The notes below the pieces were generated by a model. That model saw only the letters and a program-made list of their open reading frames with translations, did not search any database and was not told the origin of the DNA. Of a stretch of DNA of 64,000 nt, positions 49,471 to 60,409 are shown piece by piece; the first letter of the stretch is position 1; each line of letters begins with the position of its first letter. Origin of the DNA: Sambucus nigra (Eukaryota; Streptophyta; Magnoliopsida; Dipsacales; Adoxaceae); assembly GCA_949130495.1 (NCBI GenBank), contig OX422221.1:31803224-31867223 (forward strand), given 5' to 3'. The position numbers and the translations under genes were made by a program.

Positions 49471-51466
49471 ACCTTTCAATGGGTTATAATGGGTCGAGTC
49501 ATATTTCTTAGCATCACCCATATATACCTACAAAATAAAAAATTAGTACAATAATTAAAATTAAAGGATATTTTAAAGAATTATGAGGTGTAGATGGAAA
49601 AAAGGCATCTGATGCATCAAAGTTATTGACAACATGTGATGGAAATTGAAATTGAGGCCTAACTTGTGTAAACATGTGAGAACGAGTGAGAAGCACACGA
49701 GAATATATCCAAAATGAATAATGGATTTAGGAAAATAATTTGAACATACACATGCTGTGCAAAAATGCCAACATGGGACACATGATGAAATATAAACCAA
49801 CAAACAACCCTCATCCATGAACAACTCAAGAATATAGCAGCAATGTGTTAATGGATGAGATTTTACAAAGAATACATAATTTAACAATTTTAAAACAATT
49901 TGGACAATAATTCAGCAAGCATTGTGGTTCAAAGACCCTATAAATGAGTGAAAAAAGTCCTAGACATTCAGTAAAACAATGAAAACCAACCGAATCAAAT
50001 TCTACTCATCAAAAAACATAATAATCACATGAAATTTTTCTGTCTGAAGATAAAAAGTAGCACTTGAATGCTAAATTTGGGAATTTGGGACCAAAAAGGA
50101 ACGCACAAAAATAAGTTTAAACAATACAGTATGTGTGTATATGTTAATAACAAGGATAAAAAATTAATCATTCATGGAAGGAATGGGGTTATTTGTAGTA
50201 ACTAAAAATTATTCATAACTTTGTATGCGTAAAATGGAAAGCGTGGGGTTAATTTGGGTCGGAAATGAAGAATGAACACTAGGGCTCGAAATAGGAGAAA
50301 ATTGTGTAAATGTGATTTGGGTGGGGGGGGGGGGGGTGAATGTGAAGTTATAAATGGTTAGAGGGAATCAATTGATGTAACCTTTTAGTTTTATTTTCTA
50401 AATAACTAAATCCATCGGTCGACCTCTCCTTGAAAATAAGACTTCGGTAGCACCCATACTTTGTAGAAAAAAATTGGGAAACATAAGAGCAGATAAGTTG
50501 CGGTGTACATATTCGAGTGGGGACTACCATCCTTGTCGGCTATCACCCATACATACGTAACCGAAAATATTTTTTGAGGTAATATACAATAAAAGTCCAA
50601 ACTTGCGGGATGTATCTTGTCTTCCACAGGTTCGTCATCCATCTAGAAGGAAATAAATTAAGTAAACATGCCATGAAGATAATTTTTATTTTTATACAAT
50701 GTAGGATAAAAATTGTATTGTTTAAGAGTAACTGAATTTATTATTGATATCATAAAAATCTGGAGACAAACTGAAATATCATATTATTGATAGGGGTATA
50801 CAGGAGTATAATGATATGTAAATGAATATTATATTGGAGTGTACCCGGATAAGTTGTGGATCAAGTTATCAAGATAAGCGTTCAGGATATAATAAGATTA
50901 CCCATAAATTATCGGTTATATGGGCTTCAATTACGTTGAAATACCATTATAATATCATCCAAAGCATATCATACTCTCGGACAGGAAATCTGAAAATTAT
51001 TTGGAGAACAATAATAATAAAGTTTTCGCACATTAAACTAGAGTGGAACTCATACGTATGTTGAAAATAAAAACTAAGCACTTAACATTAGAGTCCTACG
51101 GGCCAATTAGAATAGTCATGGTAAACATGGGTCTAATCTCTAAATCGTATGGTATTTTAATAGGAGTTTCACTGATAATGGTCATAAATTGTAGGGTAAT
51201 ATGAAATTATTGTAGTAGGTTGCAGGGCTATACCCAAATTAAATGTAAAAAGAGTTTAGTGGTTTTTACTCAAGTCGTAGGTTGTAACGATTTATCGAGT
51301 TTAGGGATACTTGAAATATCTAGAGAATCATAAATAAGAACTACAAAAATGAGTTTGTTATTTAAAAATGAGTTCAAAATTTCCATAGAGTGATATAACA
51401 ATCAGGAATTTAGAAATACACAATCTCAATAATTTAATACTGAAATTAAAATCACCTACATTGAAA
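49471..51466. other. stretch without assigned gene
   Basis: Minus-strand frames at 50348-50642 (MDDEPVEDKIHPASLDFY, TYVWVIADKDGSPHSNMY) look somewhat protein-like but match no family I know. A run of 14 G lies at 50323-50336. The remainder is AT-rich and ends at the target site of element A. Confidence 0.5.
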
Positions 51467-51471
51467 TTTTG

Positions 51472-53031
51472 TGTAAGGACACAAATTTCCAATTGAGTCC
51501 TTTGTAGTTTTGGATCAATTCCGGACAAAAACGTTTGAGTCATAGGATAGAGTTCAAGTTTATCCATTCAAGCCTATGACGTGTTTGTTGAAGACGTAGC
51601 GGCCAAGATATTAAAGATTCATCAAATGCCGTGTGTTGTGCCTCGTTTCTACGTCATCAACATGGTTCCATTGCTCCTAAGGTATGAATGCATTTTAATA
51701 TATATATATATATATATAGGAGCTTGGAACATTATTTATTGGGTGTATTTTAGAAATTTATTTTGGCTGTTAGTATTTTTTTGTTAAACTTTTTTTTGAA
51801 TTAATAGTTCTAAATATTTTGTTCTCGGACACCTTTCAGTAGAAAAATCATATCAAATCAAAAAAAAATCAGAATGACACGAAACTGGCGGCCACGCGTT
51901 CGTATAGAAATTATCTAGAACCATGGCCTGAGATCTCGTTAGATAGGTCGTTGGAACGACCTGGTTCGAACGAGTTTTCAAACGAGAATTTTTTTTTCCT
52001 TTCTGTCTCTTCGTTAGAAGTCTCGTTCGAACGAGATTTCTAACGAAAAAAACAGCGGGAACAGTTTTAAGCCAGTTTTTTCCACTTTTCCACTACTTTA
52101 CCCCACTTCCTTTTTGACATACTTCTTAAGTGCGGGAACTAAATTTTTGAAGACAACTTTTTCACATTCTAAGAGTCTTTTGAGAGCAAAAGTTTTAAGA
52201 AAAAGTTCCATGTTTTGTGTTTGATTTTTATGGATTAAACTCATCAAAAGTTACATACACACCCATTTATTTAGTTTATTCCAAGTACCTATTGATATAT
52301 CATTGCTTGGAGACTTTTGGCACCTGGTTTTCTCTACACCAACAAGAAGAGAGTTTGGGTTCTTCTTTACCCCAAAAAAGGATAAAAGTTTATTGCGATG
52401 TTCTCACTCGAAGAAAGGCTTCGCGTGTTGGTTGATGGTGACCATAGCCCCATCGATGGAGTTCGAGACTGTGGAGGAGCCCACGGTTATACACTAGGCG
52501 GAGGTTGAAGACCGAAGGAGAACATCAAGGCTTGGACGGACTCAAGTCAGTTTGTGTAAGTCCTCTTGTGTCGAGTCTTTGTAAAAACTACCATACTTAG
52601 TGAATTCGTGGCTAGGGCCGTCCGAGGTTTTTCCCATTTGGGTTTTCCTCGTACATCCGGCGTAGTGAGATTGATATTTATTTTATCTTGATATATCACC
52701 TAGATGCATGCTTAGGACTAAAAGATAAAATTAGTTCAAAATCAAAATCTATTTAATTTGGTGAAAATTTAATGTTTGCGTAGGTGGAATTTAATTCAAG
52801 TGAAAAATTACTTTATCTTGATAGCATGCAAGTTTAACTTGAATTGGATTAATGTGTGTTTAAGTCTAAATGAAAATTGTGTGTGTAGTTTAATTTCACT
52901 TTTCGTTTAGTTTTAATTTTTTCATAAGTTGGTTTGTTCTCTTTAAGAAAAGAAAATTTTAAATTGAAAAATTAAAATTTGAACCATTTCATTATATTTG
53001 AATTTAAAAATTGGGGGCTTCCGCACTTTCA
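51472..53031 (+). repeat. 5' LTR of element A
   Basis: 1560 bp, starts TGTAAGGACACAAATTTCC and ends CTTCCGCACTTTCA. Contains a 21-base TA tract (51698-51718) and a palindrome cluster (51935-52046). Differences from the 3' copy are mostly single bases and small indels: TA length, TTTAGTTTATT versus TTTAGTTATT near 52275, and a missing AACTTTT block near 52965. Confidence 0.96.
51935..52046 (+). promoter_or_regulatory. palindrome cluster in the LTR (TTCGAA-centred)
   Basis: Several inverted repeats sit close together. The largest, 52011-52046, is a 36-base palindrome centred on TTCGAA with a single mismatched pair: outer arms TCGTTAGAA/TTCTAACGA, inner CTCGTTCGAACGAG. A second, smaller set (GGTTCGAACGAGTTT, 51960-51977) lies just upstream. 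The copy in the 3' LTR is at 57505-57620. Palindromic repeats in the LTR are, as I recall, a described trait of Sireviruses; binding partners here are unknown. Confidence 0.7.
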
Positions 53032-53034
53032 AAT

Positions 53035-53047
53035 TGGTATCAGAGCC
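53035..53047 (+). other. primer-binding site of element A
   Basis: TGGTATCAGAGCC, complementary to the 3' end of plant initiator tRNA-Met, three bases after the LTR end. Confidence 0.95.
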
Positions 53048-53097
53048 AAAGCGATAAATTATTTCGTTAAAGATCTTTTAAATAATTTTTGGCTAAA

Positions 53098-55029
53098 ATG
53101 GAATTTTCCCCATTTTCAAAATTTCCTATTTTCGATGGTTCAAATTACGCGTATTGGAAAGCGCGAATGAAATCGACACTAAAATCTATCGATGAGAGAG
53201 TTTGGATGTCTGTTGTTAACGGGTGGTCCCCACCTACTCATTTAGTAGATAATGAGTGTGTTCCCAAACCCACCGATAGATGGAGTGAGGGTGAATTTAA
53301 ACTTTCTAACTTTAATTCCCGAGGTTTAAATGCCTTATTTAGCGCTGTCACACCAGATGAATTCCGACGCATTATGACGTGTGAGACCGCTAAAGAAGCG
53401 TGGGATATTTTGCAACTCACTCATGAAAGTACTAGTGTCGTTAAAGCTTCGAAACTTCAAAACCTCACCACTCAATTTGAAACTATCAAAATGAATGAAA
53501 AAGAAACTTTTGATGAATTTTATGCTAGACTTTCTGATATTGTTAATTCATCTTTTAACTTGGGAGAGAAAATACCCGACAACCGAGTTGTAAAGAAAAT
53601 TTTAAGGTCCCTTCCCAATAGATTTATTCCAAAAGTGACCGTTTTAAATTCTTTACCAACTTTAGCCTCTACGAAATTAGAAGAGCTTGTAGGTGATTTA
53701 CAAACCTACGAACTAGACATGTTCCCCTCTAAAACTGAAAAGAAATTTGAAAAGGGCGTTGCTTTAAAAGCTCGAAAAGAGGTCAAACAAGTAGTAGAGA
53801 GCGAGAGTGATAGTGATTCGGAAGACATGGCTTTGTTTGGTCGTAAATTTAGAAAATTTCTTAAATTTAAGAAAGATAAATTTAAAAATAATTTTAAGAA
53901 ATTTGAAACTTCTAAGTATGACAAAGTCGAGAAGATCCCTAAACCCATTAATGAAAATTTAAATAGAGACGAGTCAAATAGGTGTTTTGGTTGTGAGGGT
54001 TATGGCCATAGGTCTTTTGAGTGCACCACTAAACTAAGGAAAGAGGGAAAGCGACCCATTTCATATAATGCGACCATTAGTGATAGTGATAAGGAAGAGG
54101 GACCCGATTCCCCCACTAAGCCCAACTTTGTGGCTTTTATGGCTAGTCATGTGAGTGATAGTGAGAACTCGTCGATTGATGAAACTTTAACACATGACAC
54201 TTCCGAGGTCAAAGTTTTTGATTCCCTTGTTTTTTATGATAGTGAGAGTGGAGAAGAAAGAGAGAGTGAAAATGAAGAAGAGGTTAATGTGAGTGAACTT
54301 CAAAATGCTTTTCAAGAACTTTATAAAGAATCTATTAAATTAAAAAGAGCTAATTTGAAGTTAGAAGCTAGTTTAAAAGAACGTGTCAAGGTCGTTGATA
54401 ATTGCATGTTGGTTGACGACCTTAGGAGACGAGAGAAAGCTCTTCTAGAGAAGCTTGAACATATAGAAGGCGAGAGAGATAGCCTTAGGGGTTTAATGGA
54501 ATCCTTGAAAAAGGAGCTTCTTGCTTTTGAAGAGCGAAATGTTTTATTAGAGTCTAACATTTTAGAATTGCAAAATAAATTAAAAGACTCTAGTAATGTC
54601 AAATTTGATTTGGAGTGTCGTTCGGAAAAATTAGATAAAATATTAGGAACGGTCCAAATTAAAAATGACACTTGTGATTTAGGCTTCAATACTTGTAATG
54701 AATTTACTCATAACGCCAAAACCAATGTTTTAGGAGAATCTACTAGGAAAGTCTTTAGAGATCACTCCTTAGATAAATCTTTTCGACATGTTTTTACTTG
54801 TACACATTGTGGTCGAAAAGGCCATCTTAGAAAATTTTGTTTTGATCTTAAACGTATTCAAAGAAAATCCCAACGTAAAGCAACCAAGGAAGTTAAAATT
54901 CCTACACCCCAAGGTAGTCATTCTTCATTAATTTGGGTTAGGAAATCCGACTTGGTTTCCTTGAAAAATGGGGTTTTTGATTCTCATTTACTTTCACATG
55001 CTTCCTCCCTTGCTAAATCTAAAATATGA
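53098..55029 (+). CDS. gag: Sirevirus-like gag polyprotein, complete, 643 aa
   Basis: Structural capsid/nucleocapsid protein of element A. The first ATG (53098) gives MEFSPFSKFPIFDGSNYAYWKARM, the DUF4219-type start of plant copia gag; an upstream TTG at 53089 is not needed. Residues about 60-215 form the UBN2-type gag domain (AKEAWDILQLTHE, LQNLTTQFETIKM, ETFDEFYARLSDIVN, LRSLPNRF). A basic stretch follows, then zinc knuckle CFGCEGYGHRSFEC (296-309), an acidic Ser/Glu-rich region (about 325-395), a long coiled coil (about 397-520) and a second knuckle CTHCGRKGHLRKFC (568-581). Usual copia gags have about 250-350 residues and one knuckle; the long C-terminal extension is a Sirevirus trait, and in that group extended gags were reported to bind dynein light chain 8 proteins. 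The ORF ends with TGA and is not followed by pol. Confidence 0.93.
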   Translation: MEFSPFSKFPIFDGSNYAYWKARMKSTLKSIDERVWMSVVNGWSPPTHLVDNECVPKPTDRWSEGEFKLSNFNSRGLNALFSAVTPDEFRRIMTCETAKEAWDILQLTHESTSVVKASKLQNLTTQFETIKMNEKETFDEFYARLSDIVNSSFNLGEKIPDNRVVKKILRSLPNRFIPKVTVLNSLPTLASTKLEELVGDLQTYELDMFPSKTEKKFEKGVALKARKEVKQVVESESDSDSEDMALFGRKFRKFLKFKKDKFKNNFKKFETSKYDKVEKIPKPINENLNRDESNRCFGCEGYGHRSFECTTKLRKEGKRPISYNATISDSDKEEGPDSPTKPNFVAFMASHVSDSENSSIDETLTHDTSEVKVFDSLVFYDSESGEERESENEEEVNVSELQNAFQELYKESIKLKRANLKLEASLKERVKVVDNCMLVDDLRRREKALLEKLEHIEGERDSLRGLMESLKKELLAFEERNVLLESNILELQNKLKDSSNVKFDLECRSEKLDKILGTVQIKNDTCDLGFNTCNEFTHNAKTNVLGESTRKVFRDHSLDKSFRHVFTCTHCGRKGHLRKFCFDLKRIQRKSQRKATKEVKIPTPQGSHSSLIWVRKSDLVSLKNGVFDSHLLSHASSLAKSKI

Positions 55030-57033
55030 ATGTGTTAGTGTTTGCATACTTTAGCTTTTGTACTTCATGCTATATTCACATGCTAAATGTATGCTTGTTT
55101 AATCATTTTCTAGTCTATGCTCCATGCTTATCACATGCTAGAATTATGATTTTTATTTATCTTTTGTATTATATTTCCTTCATTTTGTTTGCATTAATTG
55201 AAAAATACAAAAAGATTTGTGTTTATCATTTGGATTTTATCTCTTGGTAATTTAAGATTAATAAAAAAATTCAAATGATTTTTCTTTGACTTTTGAGTAT
55301 ATATTATTTATTTTGGTTAAAAATTTCAAAACTCAAAAAGATTTTATTTTGTGTGTAGTTTAGTTTGACACACTTTATGTGGCATACACTTGTGTTGGAA
55401 TCCCTCCTTTAACGCTCCCACGTGGCTAGAACTTTTGGTTTAGATTGTCAATCCTTAAAATGTTCTTTACCATATTTTTTATAGAGAAGTTGAATTTTGT
55501 GTTGGTCAAATGGATTCTATTTTTATATGCCTCTATTCACACATGCACGAGCTTTTTTGAAATTTTAACTTCGTATGTATATTTAATCTATGTGAGGTGT
55601 TCTCCTACCAATCTTGTCATCTACATATTTGTGACTTAGGAGGACTAGTGCATGTCAAAATCCGTTGCATGTGAGATTTGTGTGAAAAATGAAAACATGA
55701 TAAATAAAAATGTGCACGGGGAAGGGCTCCGAAAGGACTAAGTGATCCTTTGCGATTGTAAGCCACCGTTTTGAATGGACCTAAAAGAAATGCGTGGTCC
55801 AAAGGCCTAAAAACAGAAAAGACGACATTAACAAGAAAAATAATTTGCCAAGGCCTATGTTTGATTGATATATTCATTCAAATTTAAAATAAATGCATAT
55901 TGATGGAGATTGGATGGTATATCAACGGTTTGCACAATGTCCGTTTATCCTAGTTGCGTATTTCATGTCATGACTCTATTGGTTCGTAGAATCATCAATA
56001 TGCTAGGCTTGTATGCTCTGTGTATGTTTGTTCATTGAGTTCAATTTATATTGTCAAATGAGGTTATATTCAAATGTGATGAAGTTTGCAATCAATTTAG
56101 AACTCCGTGAACATGTTTTAAGTGATTGGGTCTAAATTTAATCGTTACTAGTTCACACTCCAACACTTCCACTCCCATATGACACATTTTTGCCACACGA
56201 GTGTGAAAGACTCCTATTATATTTAGTGTGTGTCATTTGTGTGTTTATATCTATATATGTGTACTTGAGTCTCTTTGATATATATTATGTATACATATAT
56301 TTGATATTTTTGTTTAGTCTTTGCTTTGATTTCTAATCCATATATTCTTTAATTCATACTTGGTATCCATCTTATTGCATTCTTTGTTGATATCACGTGC
56401 TTAATAATTTATATATCATATTGGTATCATTTTATTGCATCCTAGTTGGTATCCGATGTTATTGTTTGGATTAGTTGAACTTTTGTTGCCCATATGCTTT
56501 AACGTTCTCATTACTATATGCACAATTACATGTTTTAGCTTGTTATCCCATTCTTTTATCCCTTGCTTAGTTTAGAGGGTTTATATGCTTTATTTGGGGT
56601 ATATAAGTTACTGCTTTGATTCTTTAGCCTTTGTCTATTCCTGAACGAAAAGGGGGAGAATAAATGATAGGGGGAAATGGTATCTAATCTTATTACTATC
56701 GTATCTTAGTTTGTGGGAGATTTATCTTAGGGGGAGACGTCTTTCTAAGTAGGTCATTTGTTTGATAAAGGGGAGAATTAATTTAGGGGGATTAATTATT
56801 TAATTTCATTTAATATTTTGATATTCCCTATGCGTTTGATAGTTTGCTTAAGTGTGCAGGAATACTTTTAAATGGCAACATTCAACATCGGCAAAGATAT
56901 TGATCCTTGGGTTGTTTGCATCAAGCATTGTATTTTTATTTCGGGTGGGACATTGTTTTTGAGTCTAGTGAGCTTGACAGCCCTTTAGGATTTTTATTTT
57001 ATTTTTGTCCCGGAATAGCTAAAGGGGGAGATT
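55030..57033 (+). other. element A post-gag non-coding region with multiple polypurine tracts
   Basis: No frame exceeds about 90 codons or resembles pol. Purine tracts occur at 56648-56660, 56669-56677, 56729-56737, 56766-56777, 56784-56791 and the final one at 57021-57033, the multi-PPT pattern described for Sireviruses. Blocks such as CACTTTATGTGGCATAC (55369-55385), ACGTGGCTAGAACTTTTGGTT (55420-55440), GTGCACGGGGAAGGGCTCCGAAAGGA (55713-55738) and the GGAATAG just before the last tract recur in B, and in part in C. Confidence 0.85.
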
Positions 57034-57256
57034 TGTAAGGACACAAATTTCCAATTGAGTCCTTTGTAGTTTTGGCTCAATTCCGGACAAAAACATTTGA
57101 GTCATAGGATAGAGTTCAAGTTTATCCATTCAAGCCTATGACGTATTTGTTGAAGACGTAGCGGCCAAGATATTAAAGATTCATCAAATGCCGTGTGTGT
57201 TGTGCCTCGTTTCTACGTCATCAACATGGTTCCATTGCTCCTAAGGTATGAATACA

Positions 57257-57294
<38 letters not shown>

Positions 57295-58609
57295 AGCTTC
57301 GAACATTATTTATTGGGTGTATTTTAGAAATTTATTTTGGGTGTTAGTATTTTTTTGTTAAACTTTTTTTTGAATTAATAGTTCTAAATATTTTGTTCTC
57401 GGACACCTTTCAGTAGAAAAATCATATCAAATCCAAGAAAAATCAGAATGACACGAAACTGGCGGCCACGCGTTCGTATCGAAATTATCTAGAACCATGG
57501 CTTGAGATCTCGTTAGATAGGTCCTTCGAACGACCTCGTTCGAACGAGTTTTCAAACGAGAATTTTTTTTTCCTTTCTGTCTCTTCGTTAGAAGTCTCGT
57601 TCGAACGAGATTTCTAACGAAAAAACAGTGGGAACAGTTTTAAGCTAGTTTTTTCCACTTTTCCACTACTTTACCCCACTTCCTTTTTGACATACTTCTT
57701 AAGTGCGGGAACTAACTTTTTGAAGACAACTTTTTCACATTCTAAGACTTTTTTGAGAGCAAAACTTTTAAGAAAAAGTTCCATGTTTTGTGTTTGATTT
57801 TTATGGATTAAACTCATCAAAAATTACATACACACCCATTTATTTAGTTATTCCAAGTACCTATTGATATATCATTGCTTGGAGACTTTTGGCACCTGGT
57901 TTTCTCTATACCAACAAGAAGAGAGTTTGGGTTCTTCTTTACCCCCAAAAAGGAGAAAAGTTTATTGCAGTGTTCTCACTCGAAGAAAGGCTTCGCGTGT
58001 GGGTTGATGGTGACCATAGCCCCATCGATGGAGTTCGAGACTGTGGAGGAGCCCACGGTTATACACTAGGCGGAGGTTGAAGACCGAAGGAGCGCATCAA
58101 GGCTTGGACGGACTCAAGTCAGTTTGTGTAAGTCCTCTTGTGTCGAGTCTTTGTAAAAACTACCATACTTAGTGAATTCGTGGCTAGGGCCGTCCGAGGT
58201 TTTTCCCATTTGGGTTTTCCTCGTACATCCGGCGTAGTGCGATTGATATTTATTTTATCTTGCTATATCACCTAAATGCATGCTTAGGACTAAAAAATAA
58301 AATTAGTTCAAAATCAAAATCTATTTAATTTGGTGAAAATTTAATGTTTGGGTAGGTTGAATTTAATTCAAGTGCAAAATTACTTTATCTTGATAGTATG
58401 CAAGTTTAACTTGAATTGGATTAATGTGTGTTTAAGTCTAAATGAAAATTGTGTGTGTAGTTTAATTTTACTTTTCGTTTAGTTTTAATTTTTTCATAAG
58501 TTGGTTTGTTCTCTTTAAGAAAAGAAAATTTTAAATAACTTTTGAAAAATTAAAATTTGAACCATTTCATTATATTTGAATTTAAAAATTGGGGGCTTCC
58601 GCACTTTCA
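57034..58609 (+). repeat. 3' LTR of element A
   Basis: 1576 bp, collinear with the 5' LTR from TGTAAGGACACAAATTTCC to CTTCCGCACTTTCA. The TA tract is longer here (57262-57292, about 31 bases). The palindrome is intact at 57585-57620. The short frames at 57875-58080 are LTR sequence present in both copies. Confidence 0.96.
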
Positions 58610-58614
58610 TTTTG

Positions 58615-60390
58615 AATTCCTAATTCGTGCGTCTGATTGGATAGTTTGAAACCATAGAGAGTGTAAGTAGTCCATATAGGCCTAAAAGAATTCTTATATA
58701 ATGTAGTAGGATACTAAATTGTAAGAAGTTTCACTGTAAGCATAACTACAAGGGTATAATATAGAATATTTAAAAAATTTAAGAATAATGTTTTCTTTAA
58801 TTCTATGTGGATTCAGATTTAATGACAGGCGACAAAATAACTTTATTTGAACTAAGGAATTTGTAGAAAACGTTTGGGGGTGTTTCAAAATACTTGGAAG
58901 ATTCGTCAAAGGGTTATGTGTAAAACTAAAAATTATGTTTAAACTTTAAAATTGTTTTTCTCGAGAAAATTCTTTCATAGGATCCAAACAATGCGATGTA
59001 ATACACCATTTTTTTCAAAATAAAAAAATAAAATTTTGAAAAAAAGAGATATTTCTAGTTGGAGAGGCGCCGTCACGCTCTAAGTAATACAACTCACACG
59101 CCTGGTTTAACTCTAACTCACGTGAGTGTAACCCACTCATCTTCAACCTTCGACCTTAAAGACGTTCTGGGAATCCATTTGAGTTGGTTCCTGAATGAAA
59201 ATTGCATAATTTTTTGAGGGGAATCCATCCATATTTGTTTCAAGAATTTTGGTGGGATAAATTGAACTATTGAGTTTCTATAAAAATGGCAAAAGTTTAA
59301 CTAAACATATGTGACCGAACGCTATGATTCTCATTTCGACATTATAAGAGTTTTGTTTTATGTTCAAAATGTATAAAAATAAGCTTGGTTCGAGAGATTT
59401 TGGTGGAGTAAAATCTTCAATTTGTTTTTGAAAAATTCGAGGCTAAAAAACTTCAAGCTTTGACTGGAGGTATCAAAACCTATTATTGGTTGAATTAAAC
59501 CTTGGACCTAGGTTCTTGTTAACCTGAGTTCAACTTACCTCACTTTGAAAATGCTTCAAAGTCAATGAAGGAGAATCCACCATTGAAGCTCAAGCTTTAA
59601 TGGATTTTTCTACTTTTTTAGCTATTTCACAGCATACACATGTTAACTAACACATGTAAATGCATAATTCTATTATATATACATGACTAAACATAACAAA
59701 ATTGAAAAAAAAAGTTGAAGGATAAAGTAACATAAATACAAAAACTCTCCAAATTTTACCATAGAAAACCTCTCATGTGGGATGAATTTTTACTCAGGTG
59801 AATAAGGATATTTATAAGGTTCATGGAGAGGATTTGATTGGTCATTTTGGAGGTGAATATGAGGTTGAATTTGCAAAAGTTTTATTAAAGTTTATGTGGA
59901 TGATAAATGGGTACCCATGGTATTCCACATTGCATATGCCATGTTGGCAGTCCAGCGAGGCCCATTTCACTGGGGAGTAGGTTTAAATAAGTTTGGGTTT
60001 TTATTTAGGTCCTTCGATAGTTTTTGTATAAAACTAAGGGCTTTAAAGATACTTCATAAAATTTTAGCAGCTTATGTGAAATTATTAAAACTTAATATAG
60101 TTGGTTATGGTATTCCTACAAAATATAAGTCATTTAGTCAAACTTTGAGTGAAAATTTGGTTTTGATTGGTACATAATAGTGTAAGTAAACTTAATTATT
60201 ACTTTGGGGGTATTTTGATAATTTGATCAAAACCTTGGGTTTATTTGGAATTATTACATTCTAGAAGGACTAAAGGTATATTTACAGTATATTTAGAGTA
60301 GGTTGTTACAATATAGGTGTGAGAATGTACGATTGCTTAGGATTCAAAAAAGGCAATCCAAAAATGGAACGACCCGAATCATACTACGTG
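58615..60390. other. stretch without recognisable gene
   Basis: The flank of element A. Frames at 59798-59980 and 59896-60177 overlap and give protein-like text (VHGEDLIGHFGGEYEVEFAKVLLKF; AYMLAVQRGPFHWG-like) that I cannot assign. This may be the far end of the Athila-type element (env-like or LTR region) or a gene scrap. Confidence 0.4.
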
Positions 60391-60409
60391 GCGCCTTATA
60401 AAGGGACCA

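Larger units (their letters stand above)
51472..58609 (+). mobile_element. element A: complete gag-only (TR-GAG type) Sirevirus-like LTR retrotransposon
   Basis: Two nearly identical LTRs (51472-53031, 57034-58609) with TG...CA ends are flanked by the perfect 5-bp target duplication TTTTG (51467-51471, 58610-58614). A primer site (TGGTATCAGAGCC, 53035-53047) and final polypurine tract (AAAGGGGGAGATT, 57021-57033) are intact. The 4-kb interior holds a single long ORF for gag and about 2 kb of non-coding sequence with several further purine tracts. No protease, integrase, RT or RNase H is present in any frame. LTR similarity and the open gag indicate a recent insertion. It needs pol from another element; Sirevirus-type Ty1/copia is the likely helper. 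Confidence 0.96.

Noticed and set aside
50323..50336. G run and the poly-C tract at 19756 as G-quadruplex regulators
   Set aside because: Single homopolymers without gene context; length may reflect assembly error.
53089..53097. Gag start at TTG 53089
   Set aside because: An ATG lies nine bases downstream at 53098 and fits the usual plant copia gag start; TTG starts are not expected here.
54321..54689. Antisense frame of 122 codons opposite gag
   Set aside because: It is a shadow of the coiled-coil region of gag; Ser/Leu-rich translation is expected from the codon mirror.
57875..58080. Short frames shared with 52217-52497
   Set aside because: Both are LTR sequence of element A; matching frames follow from LTR identity, and they differ by frame-changing indels.
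59798..60177. Two overlapping frames with protein-like text as a host gene fragment
   Set aside because: No family was recognised and the frames overlap; left as unassigned sequence rather than called a gene.
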